Assembly (NCBI RefSeq): GCF_918797505.1
Contig: NC_092793.1
Location: forward strand, 82,395,912 to 82,459,911
DNA: 64,000 nucleotides
Direction of reading: 5' to 3'
Source: Bemisia tabaci
Taxonomy: Eukaryota > Arthropoda > Insecta > Hemiptera > Aleyrodidae
This document shows, piece by piece, positions 10,385 to 20,554 of this stretch. Both the position numbers and the translations under genes were made by a program. The notes beneath the pieces were generated by a model. It made no database searches, was not told the origin of the DNA, and saw nothing but the letters and a program-made list of their open reading frames with translations. How positions within the stretch are numbered: the stretch's first letter is position 1; the number at the start of each line of letters is the position of its first letter.

Positions 10385-10516
10385 AAATTGGACGTATTTC
10401 TGCCGAACAGAACTTTGTGCATTATGACGTGAGCCTTGTTATGCATACATTATTATGGGTCTCAGGACTCATGTCTTAATGCACATAGTTCTGTTGGGCA
10501 GGAATACGTCCAATTT
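10385..10516. mobile_element. Small MITE (family L), about 132 bp
   Basis: The left end AAATTGGACGTATTTCTGCC and the right end GGCAGGAATACGTCCAATTT are inverted repeats. Inside them AACAGAACT..GTGCATTA pairs with TAATGCAC..AGTTCTGTT, giving arms of roughly 45-50 bp around a loop of about 35 bp. It is non-coding. No clear target duplication was found. Confidence 0.75.
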
Positions 10517-10524
10517 TTCTGTCG

Positions 10525-10964
10525 CAGGCAAATAGTCAAAACACGCATTTCATCAAATACCTAGGCAGATAGTCAAATTTCGATGGTTTATACCTAAAGA
10601 CTTGTATGTTTTTGAAGAGGAACTATTAGGTTTCCATTGTTTTGAAAGTAATAATTCATCAAAACTACCAACTTATCCTGTAATTTGCCTTCCAAAGGCT
10701 CCTAAAATATTTTAACTTTCAGAATTTTAAAAAGTTGGTATTTTATGACAAGCTGAAACCCCCGAGATGAAAGCTCGTTTAAGGACTAGATTTAATTTAT
10801 TTACAATTGTATGATGCCAAGTTTTACAGAAACTCCTTATCAACTTGAGAGAATAATTATTTTGTCTACGATTAGCAAAAGAATCAGAATTTCAATCCGA
10901 GTAACATTATTTGACTATTTGTCTAGGCATTGGACAAAATGCCTGGGTTGACTATTTTCTCGGG
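10525..10964. mobile_element. Inverted-repeat element (family M), about 440 bp
   Basis: The left arm contains AAATAGTCAAAACACGCATT and CCTAGGCAGATAGTCAAAT. The right arm contains ATTTGACTATTTGTCTAGGC and AAAATGCCTGGGTTGACTATT. Arms of about 55 bp show several mismatches, and the AT-rich middle has no open frame. It abuts family L by about 10 bp. Confidence 0.65.
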
Positions 10965-11334
10965 ACATTTCCAAATTTTCTCTGAGAAAATATTTATTTT
11001 TGAAGAAAATTATGAAAACTTGTGCTTAAAATTTTCAGACTTTTTCGATCAAATTTCGAACGAAATCCGCTGAAAAATCGGAGGAGAAATATTCACAATT
11101 TTGTTTTGGAAAGTCAAGGCCTGAGGGCTCATGCGGCGTTTTTCCTTAGCAAAGCAGAGTTAGGGATTAGATTAAGTAACGATGGTGACGTTATTAGTCT
11201 AACTAGTGACTTCGACGGTGTCATACAAATTTTAATTGATCACAATCCCATTTTTCGACTTACATCAGCTTCAATTTTAGTAGAGAACCAGCTAACATTC
11301 CCTCTGACAGAAATTAACGTATAGCATGATCGAT
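10965..11334. other. Unrecognised sequence with a family Q fragment
   Basis: A 100-residue plus frame at 11022-11324 resembles nothing I know and overlaps a dispersed Q fragment (GCTCATGCGGCGTTTTTCCT near 11130-11150), so it is not called a gene. Confidence 0.45.
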
Positions 11335-11660
11335 ATAAGTTGCGATTTGATGGGAGAATATATCGCAGTTTTATCGACGTCGATTTATTGCTATTTTATC
11401 GCATAAAAAACTGCGATTTCATCCCGTAAATTTGCAATAAAATCGCGATTTTATCGACGGCGATTCATCGTAATAATCGACTTAAAAATCGTGATAATTT
11501 GAGCTAAAATTTCAATTTTATGGAACGCGATTTTGAAGTAAAAAATTGCGACATGATTGATCATAAACGCTCAGATGTTGATAATCTTAGCGATTTTATC
11601 GTCAAAAAATCGTGAGAAAGTCGCGACTTAATTTCAAAATATCGCGATTTTCCCGTTGAA
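11335..11660. repeat. Degenerate CGATTTTATCG motif cluster
   Basis: Variants of CGATTTTATCG or its inverse (TCGCAGTTTTATCGACG, GCGATTTCATCCCG, AATCGCGATTTTATCGACGG, GCGATTTTATCGTC, TATCGCGATTTTCCCG) recur about ten times in both orientations over some 320 bp. Spacing is irregular. No gene is visible. It reads as an old, scrambled satellite-like array. Confidence 0.6.
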
Positions 11661-12677
11661 ACATGAAACTTAGGAAGGGGCACATGAACTTTACATCCGG
11701 AATAGGTACTAGGTTTTCTCGGTCATCTCTGTTGACTTATGCATACTGGGATTTATTAGGAAACAGAATAAACTTTATTGACCGAATGAGAGTGATAGGA
11801 GAAGAGGTTTATTATTCCATCCTCCCAACCAAACACCCTGTGTCCGTAAACACCGCCGAATGAGAATCCCTCAGGTGAGAGAAGCGGGTCAGAAAAGGGG
11901 GCGCTCATTGGCAACCTCCCCCGGAGAATCTGGTATAAATTATAAGTAAATTGGGAACCCTGTCTGAGGATGGAGCGGAGGACAGGGGGCTGGTAGCACG
12001 AGAGCAACTTTCAATGTTGCCTGATCCAATGACGGAGCGTCCATGATTTGCACTGATCAGGGCGGAAACTCTCCAAAAATATGTCGAAGAAGCAACGTTG
12101 TTGCTGGTACAAAAAGTGTACCACATCCATGATCCATCACATCTGCTCTATACAAACACCTGTTGGATTCCGATTTCGATTTCAGAGGCCAGTTATTCAC
12201 ACCGATGCCGAGTGTAATGAGAAATAATACTATCTTTCCAACATCTATGCCTGGTTCTCTTCTTTTAATTCTGACAACAATCCCATCAATTAGACTTGTC
12301 AAGGACTTGACGAATCCTTATATTTCCAAGGTTTAGTGCGAGACACTGGAAAAATAAAGATAGACTTGGTGGAAGGAATCAAGTAAGTCCTGGGATGTTC
12401 CGAAAAGCTAATGGTGTAGTTTTCCATCCACTCTGAGCTACTAAAGAAGAGCACAGGGTCAATGAAGAAAAGCTTTTAGAAAAATAACCGAATTTAACCT
12501 TGTCCCAATAACATGGCTTCGTATGAGCCGGTCTCTTATGCTCATCCTCACATTCCACACGTAAATGTCAGTTTTTGTTATAAAATGGCTTGATCTTGCT
12601 CCTCTAAAAAGCGCAAAGTGAGAATTAAAAATCTGAAATACTGTATTTTTCCCCGAAAAATACACTGACTACATACA
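11661..12677. other. Unrecognised sequence
   Basis: Several 66-83 residue frames occur on both strands (for example minus 12057-12302), none with a recognisable motif. No terminal repeats were found. Confidence 0.4.
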
Positions 12678-12840
12678 TACAGGGTGTTCCAAAAGTCCCG
12701 TCCCCCCTCCCCTCTAACTTTTGAACGGTGAGAGATACAAAAACGAAACTTTGGGAATGTTTGTATCTCAAAGGAGATCATCTTTTAGGGGGCTCAAAAT
12801 TGTCGCCCCTCCCTCAGGGGGGGGGGGGGGGGGGCTTTTT
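12678..12840 (+). repeat. Family I repeat end, copy 2
   Basis: Starts TACAGGGTGTTCCAAAAGTC and then CCGTCCCCCC. It continues TAACTTTTGAACGG, ACGAAACTTTGGGAATGTTT and GGGGGCTCAAAATTGTC, and ends in a G run (12819-12834). This is the inverse of 47340-47519, where the same blocks occur in reverse order. Confidence 0.7.
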
Positions 12841-14104
12841 CGGCATCCTGTCTCCTGCCATTCTCTGAATGGTGAATGTCATCGGGTCTAATTATTGAAA
12901 GTTGAAAATAAAAAATCATATTCTCTTTCGACTGATCTCAGTTCTTCTTTTTTGGGTGTTGTTGTTGTTTATTCATTCCAATAAATCATATTGTTCTAAG
13001 ATTCAAAATATAACTCATATAATAATTTTTAAAAAAAGAAAGAAAAAAAAATATTGATAATAAGCGAAATGAGAAAATTCGAAAGATATTTTGGGTCTGA
13101 CTACTTCGCGGTGACAATAATTTTGCCGAGATTTATTGAGCAAGTATTATTATGAAAATATGTATTTTATTTAGGCTCCAGCCAGCAGCCTGATCATTTT
13201 AAATTACTTTGCTAGATACGGGGGTGATGGATACGGCGTATCCATCTATTCAATGAAGCTTTCTCGGAGCGATCTGGCGATCTAGTGCTCGTGTGTGTAT
13301 AAGAGAAATAACAATTCATTCCAGTCGGAAACAGAGGTATCGCTTTCAAAAAACATGGAAATATGTCTTTCTGGGAGGAGGTACCTATGATAAAGACCAT
13401 CTACCTTGTATCTAGTTCACTGGATGAGCTCTAGATGGGTAAGTTTATCTAGAGGTACGATAGATGATAGATCAGACCGCGGTGTTTCGCGATCCAACCG
13501 AAAAGTTTTTTTGCATTTCAACTAGTCACAACTCATCCCTTCATCACTGAAGAAGAAGAAGTGACTTTGCGATATCCGTAGTTTGTTGTGGTTTTCGCAG
13601 GAAGCACAAGAATGTATAGCGACTTACTTAAATCTACTGTTTACTTATTCATTTTTTATATTTAATTTTAAACTCTTCTTTTGAGGTTATACTTATTCCA
13701 TATATCAATAACTTTGACCTACATTAGAAATATGTAATACAAATTATTTTACTTTAGAATTGTTTTATTTTAATTTTTGTTTATTTTTGTTCCTCTTTTT
13801 TCAAAGATGTTTAATCCGTTTTGCGGGTTATGTTCGTAATGTAATTAGCAATCGTGCATATAAAATGATTCCCTTCGTTCAAGTTGAATTTAAACAGCAG
13901 AAATAATCAGTTTCACAAGGAAATCAATCACCTAACCTCAAATTTCAATAGATACGGCAGTTACCCACCACCCTCGGAGCAGCGGATACGTATCGAGAGC
14001 CAAATCTATCACGATATCTACCAGGAACAGTCTATGGTCGCTACCATATCACCGTGATAGATACCAATTATCCATGAAGGTCAATAGATACGAAAAGTTA
14101 ATGA

Positions 14105-14200
14105 TCAGGCTGCAGGATGCGAAGCAGCTCTTTGAGGGTGCGAAGCGCCCTCGGGGGCTGGTCCGCGTAGCAGGCAGGGGGCGGGCGTAACCCCTGGTAT
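14105..14200. repeat. GC-rich hairpin-bearing patch, Helitron-tail-like
   Basis: GAGGGTGCGAAGCGCCCTC (14135-14153) is a hairpin with a GAA loop. Nearby are GGATGCGAAGCAGC, GGGGGCTGGTCCGCGTAGC and GGGGGCGGGCGTAACCCC. GC-rich NGCGAAGCG palindromes of this style occur in tails of many animal Helitron-like elements. No CTRR terminus could be fixed, so the assignment is tentative. Confidence 0.4.
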
Positions 14201-15227
14201 AGACCAAACCTACAAATGCTTTGGTCGCTGGCCAATGTAAACAACTTAACAACTATCCAGCCACAAAGAAAAATGACACATTCCATCAAGAATGCACGTT
14301 TCGGTGCTTCCTTACCTATTTTTCCGTGTATTTCGCGATATCCGGTTTAGAGCATAATAAACAGTATTATCAACTGTCCAACACATGGTAAATACGATAT
14401 TGATTCCCACTGAAATCTCGTGGAACAGGACCAGTACACCACTATTTGTTAACAAACAACCTACTCTACTTTTCTCATGAACCTTTGAGTCTTGGAATCC
14501 GCAGATATATTGGGGCTCATTGGAAATAAGCCGGCTCCCGTTTCAAACCAAAGTATGGGCTCGGTTCCATTCTCTCGATAACATAGGCGTGCGCCCTGTT
14601 TGAAATTGTGTTTCGTTTACTCTCAGTTTTTATTTTACTGGCAAGGTTTTGTCAGAAATGGCCATTGACCACCTGGGGAGCTACCTTTGCGCAGATTTGC
14701 GTGAAGCTAGACACTAGGCCCTCGGAACCGGGAAACAGGGGAGAGGTCCTTCAGGGTTGAGGCTGGAGGGGGCTAATGAGAACCCATTCAAGACGAAAAA
14801 CCCAGCGGGGGTTGTTTGAGCTGCAAATAGCGGTAGCCCTGCGAAGAATTGATGCAACTTAGACTTGCCCTCCATTCCGCACTGGACCTTCCTGGCCTTT
14901 CTCAAACATTTACGGGAATGCTTCCTTTTTCTCAATATGAATTGGGTTAGTTACATCAAAATTGGAATCTGCAAGAAGAATATTCTACTCGGAGAATTGT
15001 GGTTTATTGGTTGACTGATTTTGTAAAGGAACAGTGAAAGTGAACGTTGGAAAAAAAGCCTCCTCTTAACTAAAAGATATACCTACCTTCATTATGAATG
15101 AGCTTACATCCTACACGTCCAAAACTTGGTCTTAACATGACTTGGTTAAGTGATTGATGTCTTCATCAGTGGAGAAGATTTGAACTAAAGTTTTAGTTTT
15201 CTATATTTTCTCTTCAAATTTACTCGC

Positions 15228-15330
15228 TGCTTTAGCTAGCTCTGCTCGCTTGCGCCGCTGGCCGGGGGCCTCGCCCCCTTGTCCCCCTGTGGGACACTGG
15301 CAACAATGCGAGTTCAGCAGGAGGGGACGT
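15228..15330 (-). repeat. GC-rich patch resembling a Helitron-like 3' tail
   Basis: On the minus strand it reads GGGGGCGAGGCCCCC, GGCCAGCGGCGCAAGCGAGC and then AGAGCTAGC. A GGGGGC/GCCCCC hairpin followed by CGAGC and CTAG is typical of some Helitron-like tails. However, the base after CTAG is C, where T would be expected, so the end is not proven. Confidence 0.4.
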
Positions 15331-16493
15331 TCTCCTTCCAGTCAACGCCGCGCGCGCGGTTTAAAATATCCGATTTTTCCGACCTTCGCTCTTTTCCGCT
15401 CTCATAACTCGCGACCAAAACATTTTCCCAGCATACGATGAAGAGCTAGAGGGGCTATAGAGAGTCAGGAACAACATATCAGGTTTTCATCAAAATAAAA
15501 AAAGACCTTCTTCTAAAATCGGTCCGGGCGTGGAAAAATGGGTCTTTTTGCGCGTTCCGGCGCTTCGGATGCGAAAACTCGAGCTAAAGTTGACAAAAAC
15601 TTTTGATGTTACATTTTTCTGCAAGCTCTCGTCACGCTGAAAATGCTCGTTTGAACCGCGTTTTTCAAAACTTCTCGGTTTCCGAGTAACAACTTCGCGA
15701 AAATTATGCTGATTTTTAACTTTGACACCCCCCCCCCCCCCGCCGCGTCTCCTCAAAATTTTTGAGGGGCTTGAAACCTTGGGAAAAGATATGGCATTGT
15801 TTGGTGAATGAATAGGGCAAGTCTCAAAGGTATCCACCCCGAGCCCCAAATGGCCCATTTTGCACGTATTCCTTTTGTAACGTCGGGCGCGCAAATCCAA
15901 AAATCAAGGAATGCTAAAAAATCTACAGATCCAGAGCTTTCGTTTAAAATAGGCCCGAAGTAAAAAGATCCAGTATTTTTTGAGATAGAAGGCTCGCAAA
16001 AAAAGCCTTAGAGTTTTAATTATATAAAGGATAGCTTATTCGATCAGTTGTAGTTCGTAGTTCGTCAGTTGTAGTTCGTCAAGTTGTAATAATAATATGA
16101 CCTCATTGGTTTCCTGCTGACAAAGATATTTTATATCGATATAATAGTCGTTCATTCCGACTATATGTGTTCTGTATGTATTTCTGTTATTTATGTTTAT
16201 TTTACGCAGTATTAATGATTTTTCCAGTGAAAAAATCATCTGTTCCAAATTAAAGTGAGAAGGATAACTTCATATCAATTCACATAGCACCCCTCACAAA
16301 ACCCTGGTACTTTCTTTGAAAAATAAAAGAAATGGAGCAGCGGAAAATGTCTCAATTTGGCGGCATTGCTACAGTATAGAGGGATTAGAGGGCCTTGAGA
16401 GTGGACACATGCGCGTGTCGCTGAAATGACAAATTAACCATTAAATCCAAACGAGTGGTTGTTTTGAGTGAAGCTATGATGGGGGTATCTTGT

Positions 16494-16521
16494 CCGCGGC
16501 GCGCGGCGCGGCGCGGCGCGG
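16494..16521. repeat. GCGCG-rich simple repeat
   Basis: About five GGCGC units (CGGCGCGCGGCGCGGCGCGG and following) form an isolated GC island in AT-rich DNA. Confidence 0.8.
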
Positions 16522-16612
16522 AGGCCGTGCATGAGGGTACTTTGCATCCAAAACATTGTCAATCGACGCAAGTGCGAGTCCTTGTCGCTCGTGTTTGTGT
16601 TGGAATCACATA

Positions 16613-17473
16613 TTGACGGCGTAAGTCAGCAATCACATATCTCGTTTGCGGTGTCTGAAAATCTCCGACTCCATGTTATTTTGTTTAACCCTAGTCTGCC
16701 TGAGTGGGGTCAGATTGACCCCACGAGAGTTTCAACTCTTTGCCATTTCTCGTGGTATGCACGCAATTTTTTGTCCTTCACAAATAGCTCTACAAAAACA
16801 TCTAGGAACACGATTTTGAAGGGGGGAAAAAAAAAAAAATGTGCATGAGAGATCAAAAATTTCACGAGTACCCCTAGAAAGCTTGAGCGGGGTCAGATAT
16901 CCTTATAACATATATTTTACCATTTAGCATCACAAAAGCTTACTTTGAAGGTGTGTTCATTTGTCTCTTTTTAATTTTTTTCAGAAACTTAAAAAACAAG
17001 CAAAATTTTTCAGATTTTTTTCGTTTTCAGTATTTAGTAGCCCTATGATTTTTTTTCTCTCATGCTGAGAACAACATGGCAACATGTGTATGATAAAATG
17101 GTTGCATACCCTGCGCCGTGTTTTTTAAAACTTAGATATGCTTTATGGTTAAGGCCTGTAAGGTTAGTGCACTGATATTGACTAAAAACATGAAAAAAAC
17201 ATAGCTAACTAATTGATTTTCAGCTGGGGTCAAATTGACCCCGCTCAGGCTTTCTCGTTGGTTCAGAGGCTCAGGCAGACTAGGGTTAAAGGAGAACAAA
17301 TTGAATTCATTCTTTGAAGTTTTTGCACAATTTTCTTCGCACAGAGAAGAGAAATCAAGGCAGTTTTAAAGAATTGCCGTTTAGTAGTTTTCCGTTTAAA
17401 AAATAAAGAATGACAGGGTCTGCGACGTTGCAAACCGAGTTATGTGATTGCCGACTTTGCACACTTGACTGCT
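16613..17473. mobile_element. Family F MITE carrying a piggyBac insertion
   Basis: The left end reads TTGACGGCGTAAGTCAGCAA, then TCACATATCTCGTTTGCGG. The right end reads GTTGCAAACCGAGTTATGTG, then ATTGCCGACTTTGC. These are inverted repeats matching the F copies at 49010 and 58735. Without the 597-bp piggyBac-type insert the element would be about 260 bp, like the 274-bp copy at 49010. It is non-coding. Confidence 0.75.
16689..17285. mobile_element. piggyBac-type MITE at a TTAA site
   Basis: Starts CCCTAGTCTGCCTGAG and ends CTCAGGCAGACTAGGG, a perfect 16-bp inverted repeat. It is flanked by TTAA on both sides (16685-16688 and 17286-17289). Subterminal GGGGTCAGATTGACCCC and GGGGTCAAATTGACCCC palindromes lie next to each end. 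TTAA duplication with CCC termini defines the piggyBac superfamily. No transposase is encoded in the 597 bp. The 105-residue frame at 16531-16848 crosses the boundary and is a shadow. Confidence 0.92.
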
Positions 17474-17605
17474 CACCGCGTCACTCCCGGTGCCCAACCC
17501 AGATCCCAGGGAGTGTCGTGTTGCAGCGGGAGCCTCAATAATCGATAGCTTCAAATGGGAAAATATCCATAGTCGATGACTTACGCTTGTGTGACCTGTA
17601 TGCAG

Positions 17606-17767
17606 GGAAGGAGAGCTGTTGCTGCGTTAAACAGAATTCTTTGGGACCCAAGTGGGTATTTTAACGGAACAAATGGATTAATTTATAACATCATGATCGA
17701 AAGCGTTCTAACCTACGGCCGTGACGTATGGCCCATGGAAGATCGGAGCCAGAAGAGAAACCATTGA
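17606..17767 (+). pseudogene. Non-LTR retrotransposon reverse transcriptase fragment
   Basis: The frame reads GRRAVAALNRILWDPSGYF, then a few residues, then IYNIMIESVLTYGRDVW, and stops soon after. The pattern GR.A...LN..LW....., then IY...(I/V)ES.LTYG...W, is the region just after the catalytic palm in RTs of jockey, RTE and CR1-like LINEs. Only about 50 residues of a protein normally around 1,000 remain. There is no catalytic YADD, no endonuclease and no poly-A tail nearby. It lies 130 bp beyond an F MITE. The exact clade cannot be told from so little. Confidence 0.75.
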
Positions 17768-18483
17768 CTACTTGTGTTAAATAACATACTAAACGATTCC
17801 GTAATTGTCTTTGCCCAATGACACTATAATAACCTCAATTTTAGCGCTTCGGCTGAGCTGTTGCACGTTGTTGGCACTTGGAATAACACAAGGTGGGGAA
17901 GGAACCATCTCATTAGGATAAAACCGCTCTGGTGCGCGATTCGATTCACGTACCTAGACTCTGGTTTTCTTTTGAGCGGGACTTTCAAAATTTTTGAAAT
18001 TGTAGTGTTGAATAAAAACGTCATTATTTTGCTTAAGAGTTCATTTCAATAATTTGTGTTGCATAAATCGTGATCTACTTGAAATTTGCAGGAAGATCGT
18101 ACATCAGAATGCTTGTCAGGTACTTTGTCAATTGGTTCATTAGACATTTTCGGGGCTCGAAATTTCGAGAAAAAGGCAGCCTCACGTGCCTTCTTATGGA
18201 AGAAAGATAAGTTATAGCGCTTAAAATTTAGATTTCAGGACACTGAAGTGTGATTTTCTTCCAAAGTTCAAACCGTGGTTTTGTTGTTCCACTTGATCAA
18301 AGTAGTTTCCCTGAAAGAAGTGTATGTGTCAGTTTTTGTGATACTCGTAATTGATCGACTCTGCTGCATGGTTGTAAAAAAAGAAATATGCTCCTTAATG
18401 CCGTATACATATGTATAGTCTGACTAATGTATCTAAAAGAGAAGGCAACGGCGACGGTGTTCTAAAAATCGGTCGGAAGGATT
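17768..18483. other. Unrecognised sequence
   Basis: The short overlapping frames at 17824-18052 occupy the same DNA on opposite strands, and neither is recognisable. No repeat ends were seen. Confidence 0.4.
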
Positions 18484-18739
18484 AATTGAGGGGCTTGGAG
18501 GACAAGGGGCATTGGTGCAGTTTTTAAAAAAATTGAGATATTCATGAACTCAACTAAAAACAGTGTGAGAGTATAATCTGTGAAAAATTCATGACTAAAA
18601 TCCAACTTTAAAGCATCAAAAAGTTAGTTTAAATTTCCTTTCCACCATAAGGCTTCATGTGATTGTGACCCTTTAAACACGTATTTCCGGAAATAGCAAA
18701 AACTGCACTTATATGCCTTGCCCTCCAAGCCCCTTAATT
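18484..18739. mobile_element. MITE (family O), about 256 bp
   Basis: The left end has AGGGGCTTGGAGGACAAGG with GGCATTGGTGCAGTTTTT. The right end has AAAAACTGCACTTATATGCC with TTGCCCTCCAAGCCCCTTAA. Arms of about 40 bp have few mismatches. The 114-residue minus frame over it reads through the element and is not a gene. The target duplication is unclear. Confidence 0.75.
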
Positions 18740-19084
18740 GTAAGGTTGAAGTTGGAAACAAATAAAAACACGTATTCTGGTCAAGACATTGTTGAAACAA
18801 TGATATTTTCGCCAGAAGTTTCACACCATGTCCGCCGGAATGAATCGTCTGCAATAAATTCTGTGAGGTCACGTCCAATGACGTTTGCCAAAAATGTAAA
18901 ATTATGATGCAGATGTATACAGCTGCGCACGCGTGACCATGAAATATTAAATTGCTGATTCTAGACAAGCTGACTGGAAATGCCGACTTTTATCTCCTGT
19001 TATATTCTCAACGTAAGGAAAAATTTGATCTGTGAGATCATTCGAGCTGAAAAAAAACACTACCTAATCCCTAAATGGACCACT

Positions 19085-19680
19085 AGACAGGGTCTGAACT
19101 AGAAGTTAACGTCACATGAATTATTTTCCAAATCTTACATAAAAAACGAATCATACAACGGAAATTTCGGAAATCAACTCTTGAGTGAGATATTAGGTAA
19201 CGAATATTATTAACACAGATCAAATGGATTGCATTTTGCAAAAAGGAACCACTAGCATTGCAATGATGCTAATATTGTGCAACTTCATCCTTTGCAATAA
19301 AATTGCGGAAATTGTGAAAAACTATGAAATTTAGATGGTAATTTTTGTCTTAAATTCACAGTTTTTAGCGAGGAAAATAGAAACTATTAAGAGATAATCG
19401 GGTTTTTCCTCCAAGACAAAAGAAGTTGCACAATCTTAGCAACATTGCAATGCTAGTGGTTCCTATTTGCAAAATGCAATCCAAATGGAAGTTAGATTAT
19501 ACAAATGTCGTCATTTGTAGTTTTGTACTTAACCAATAATTTCAATTGTAAACACTTATATCTTGTTTAGGAATTGATTTTCAGACTTCCCGTCACGTGA
19601 TTCGTTTTCGTCATGAAATTATGAAGAGATAACATCTTGCGTAGTGTTCTAATTCGTACCTACCTTGTTTTAGAGCCCCA
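19085..19680. mobile_element. Long palindromic MITE, inner arms at 19225-19483
   Basis: The inner arms are clear: TGGATTGCATTTTGCAAA, GGAACCACTAGCATTGCAAT and TTGTGCAACTTC on the left pair with GAAGTTGCACAA, ATTGCAATGCTAGTGGTTCC and TTTGCAAAATGCAATCCA on the right. Outside them a weaker pairing continues (ACGAATCA..ACGG..A on the left near 19147; inverse near 19600), so the element probably spans about 600 bp. The terminal TGGATTGCATTTTGCAAA resembles family D ends. It is non-coding. Confidence 0.65.
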
Positions 19681-20413
19681 TTTTACCGAACTGTTAGAGT
19701 GTAAGTGGATGAAAGACAATTTGGGGCTCAAAAACAACGACCTAATGTGTAAAATAAACGGTGAATGTTTTCAGGTATACTGAGGTACCTAATCGCTGTA
19801 TTATATGATGTATACATTATATCCAGCCTTAAGGCTTAGTTTCTTCAGTGCCTATTATTTTTATAATGTTTCCATTTATTTTGGAATATCTCTTACACAG
19901 AGATGACTGGCTACAGGTTTTTCTCTAATTTCTATCGTAATAGTCATCCGATCAAAAAACGGTCGAAAACACCTATTGACCATTCAAAGATGGTTCTAAA
20001 AACCCCAAATAATATGACGTCTCCATGTGTTCTCTAGATGAAAATTCCTGTGAGAAATACCCACCCCCCCCCCCCCCCACAACGCGCGTTTTTCCAAAAG
20101 CATGGGTCTTCGTATCTGATCTGCTTTGGAAGAATCAAAAGTTGCCAAAAGATGGGAAATAATATGCAATTATTCAAAAATTACCGATGAATTATCGTCA
20201 AATTCTGCATCTGCATAAATGAGGAAATTCATAGCACGATCCGGGGTGCTAAAGGCTCTTGGGTTTCGTAAAGGTTTGATGGAGATAAGATATCTGAATA
20301 AAACGCCGATTCCAGCCGATTCCGAGAAAGATATGGTCGCAGCTTCGGGTTGGATATCATAGGCTTGACAGGGTCGCTACCGCTCCTCATAATAATCCGA
20401 CGTCGGTAAATAA
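19681..20413. other. Unrecognised sequence
   Basis: Contains an AGCCCCATTTT/AATTTGGGGCT inverted pair (19674-19727) and a C run near 20064-20079. No gene was seen. Confidence 0.4.
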
Positions 20414-20554
20414 CAGCGGCGGCGTGGCGTGCTTTTCGATATATCGATTAATCTGTCATGTAAATTTAAGGAAAAGGATCGATGAACAGGTTTTTCGCAA
20501 CGAACACCTTATCACCAAAGCTCTAAATGGTCGATCATTCAAGCCTCGCCACTG
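20414..20554. mobile_element. Family H hAT MITE, copy 2 (diverged, shortened)
   Basis: Starts CAGCGGCGGCGTGGCGTGC and ends AAGCCTCGCCACTG. The internal TTCGATATATCGATTAATCT and GATCGATGAACAGG match the other copies. The 8-bp flanks are GTAAATAA and GTAAAATA, a decayed duplication. It is 141 bp against 164-165 bp in the other copies, with several substitutions, so it is older. Confidence 0.75.

Larger units (their letters stand above)
12841..16606. other. Long unrecognised stretch
   Basis: No gene was recognised. It includes a GTT/GTTT repeat (12956-12972), A-rich tracts near 13030, GATAC-rich sequence around 13200-13460 and 13950-14095, two GC-rich patches (separate entries) and a C run at about 15727-15740. 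The 136-residue minus frame at 15490-15900 crosses that C run (poly-Gly) and is not credible. Confidence 0.45.

Noticed and set aside
12057..12302. 81-residue minus frame with a hydrophobic stretch
   Set aside because: It has no known motif, overlaps another frame and lacks supporting context. It was left as unrecognised sequence.
15490..15900. 136-residue minus-strand frame
   Set aside because: The poly-Gly stretch is a C run on the plus strand, and nothing else in it is recognisable.
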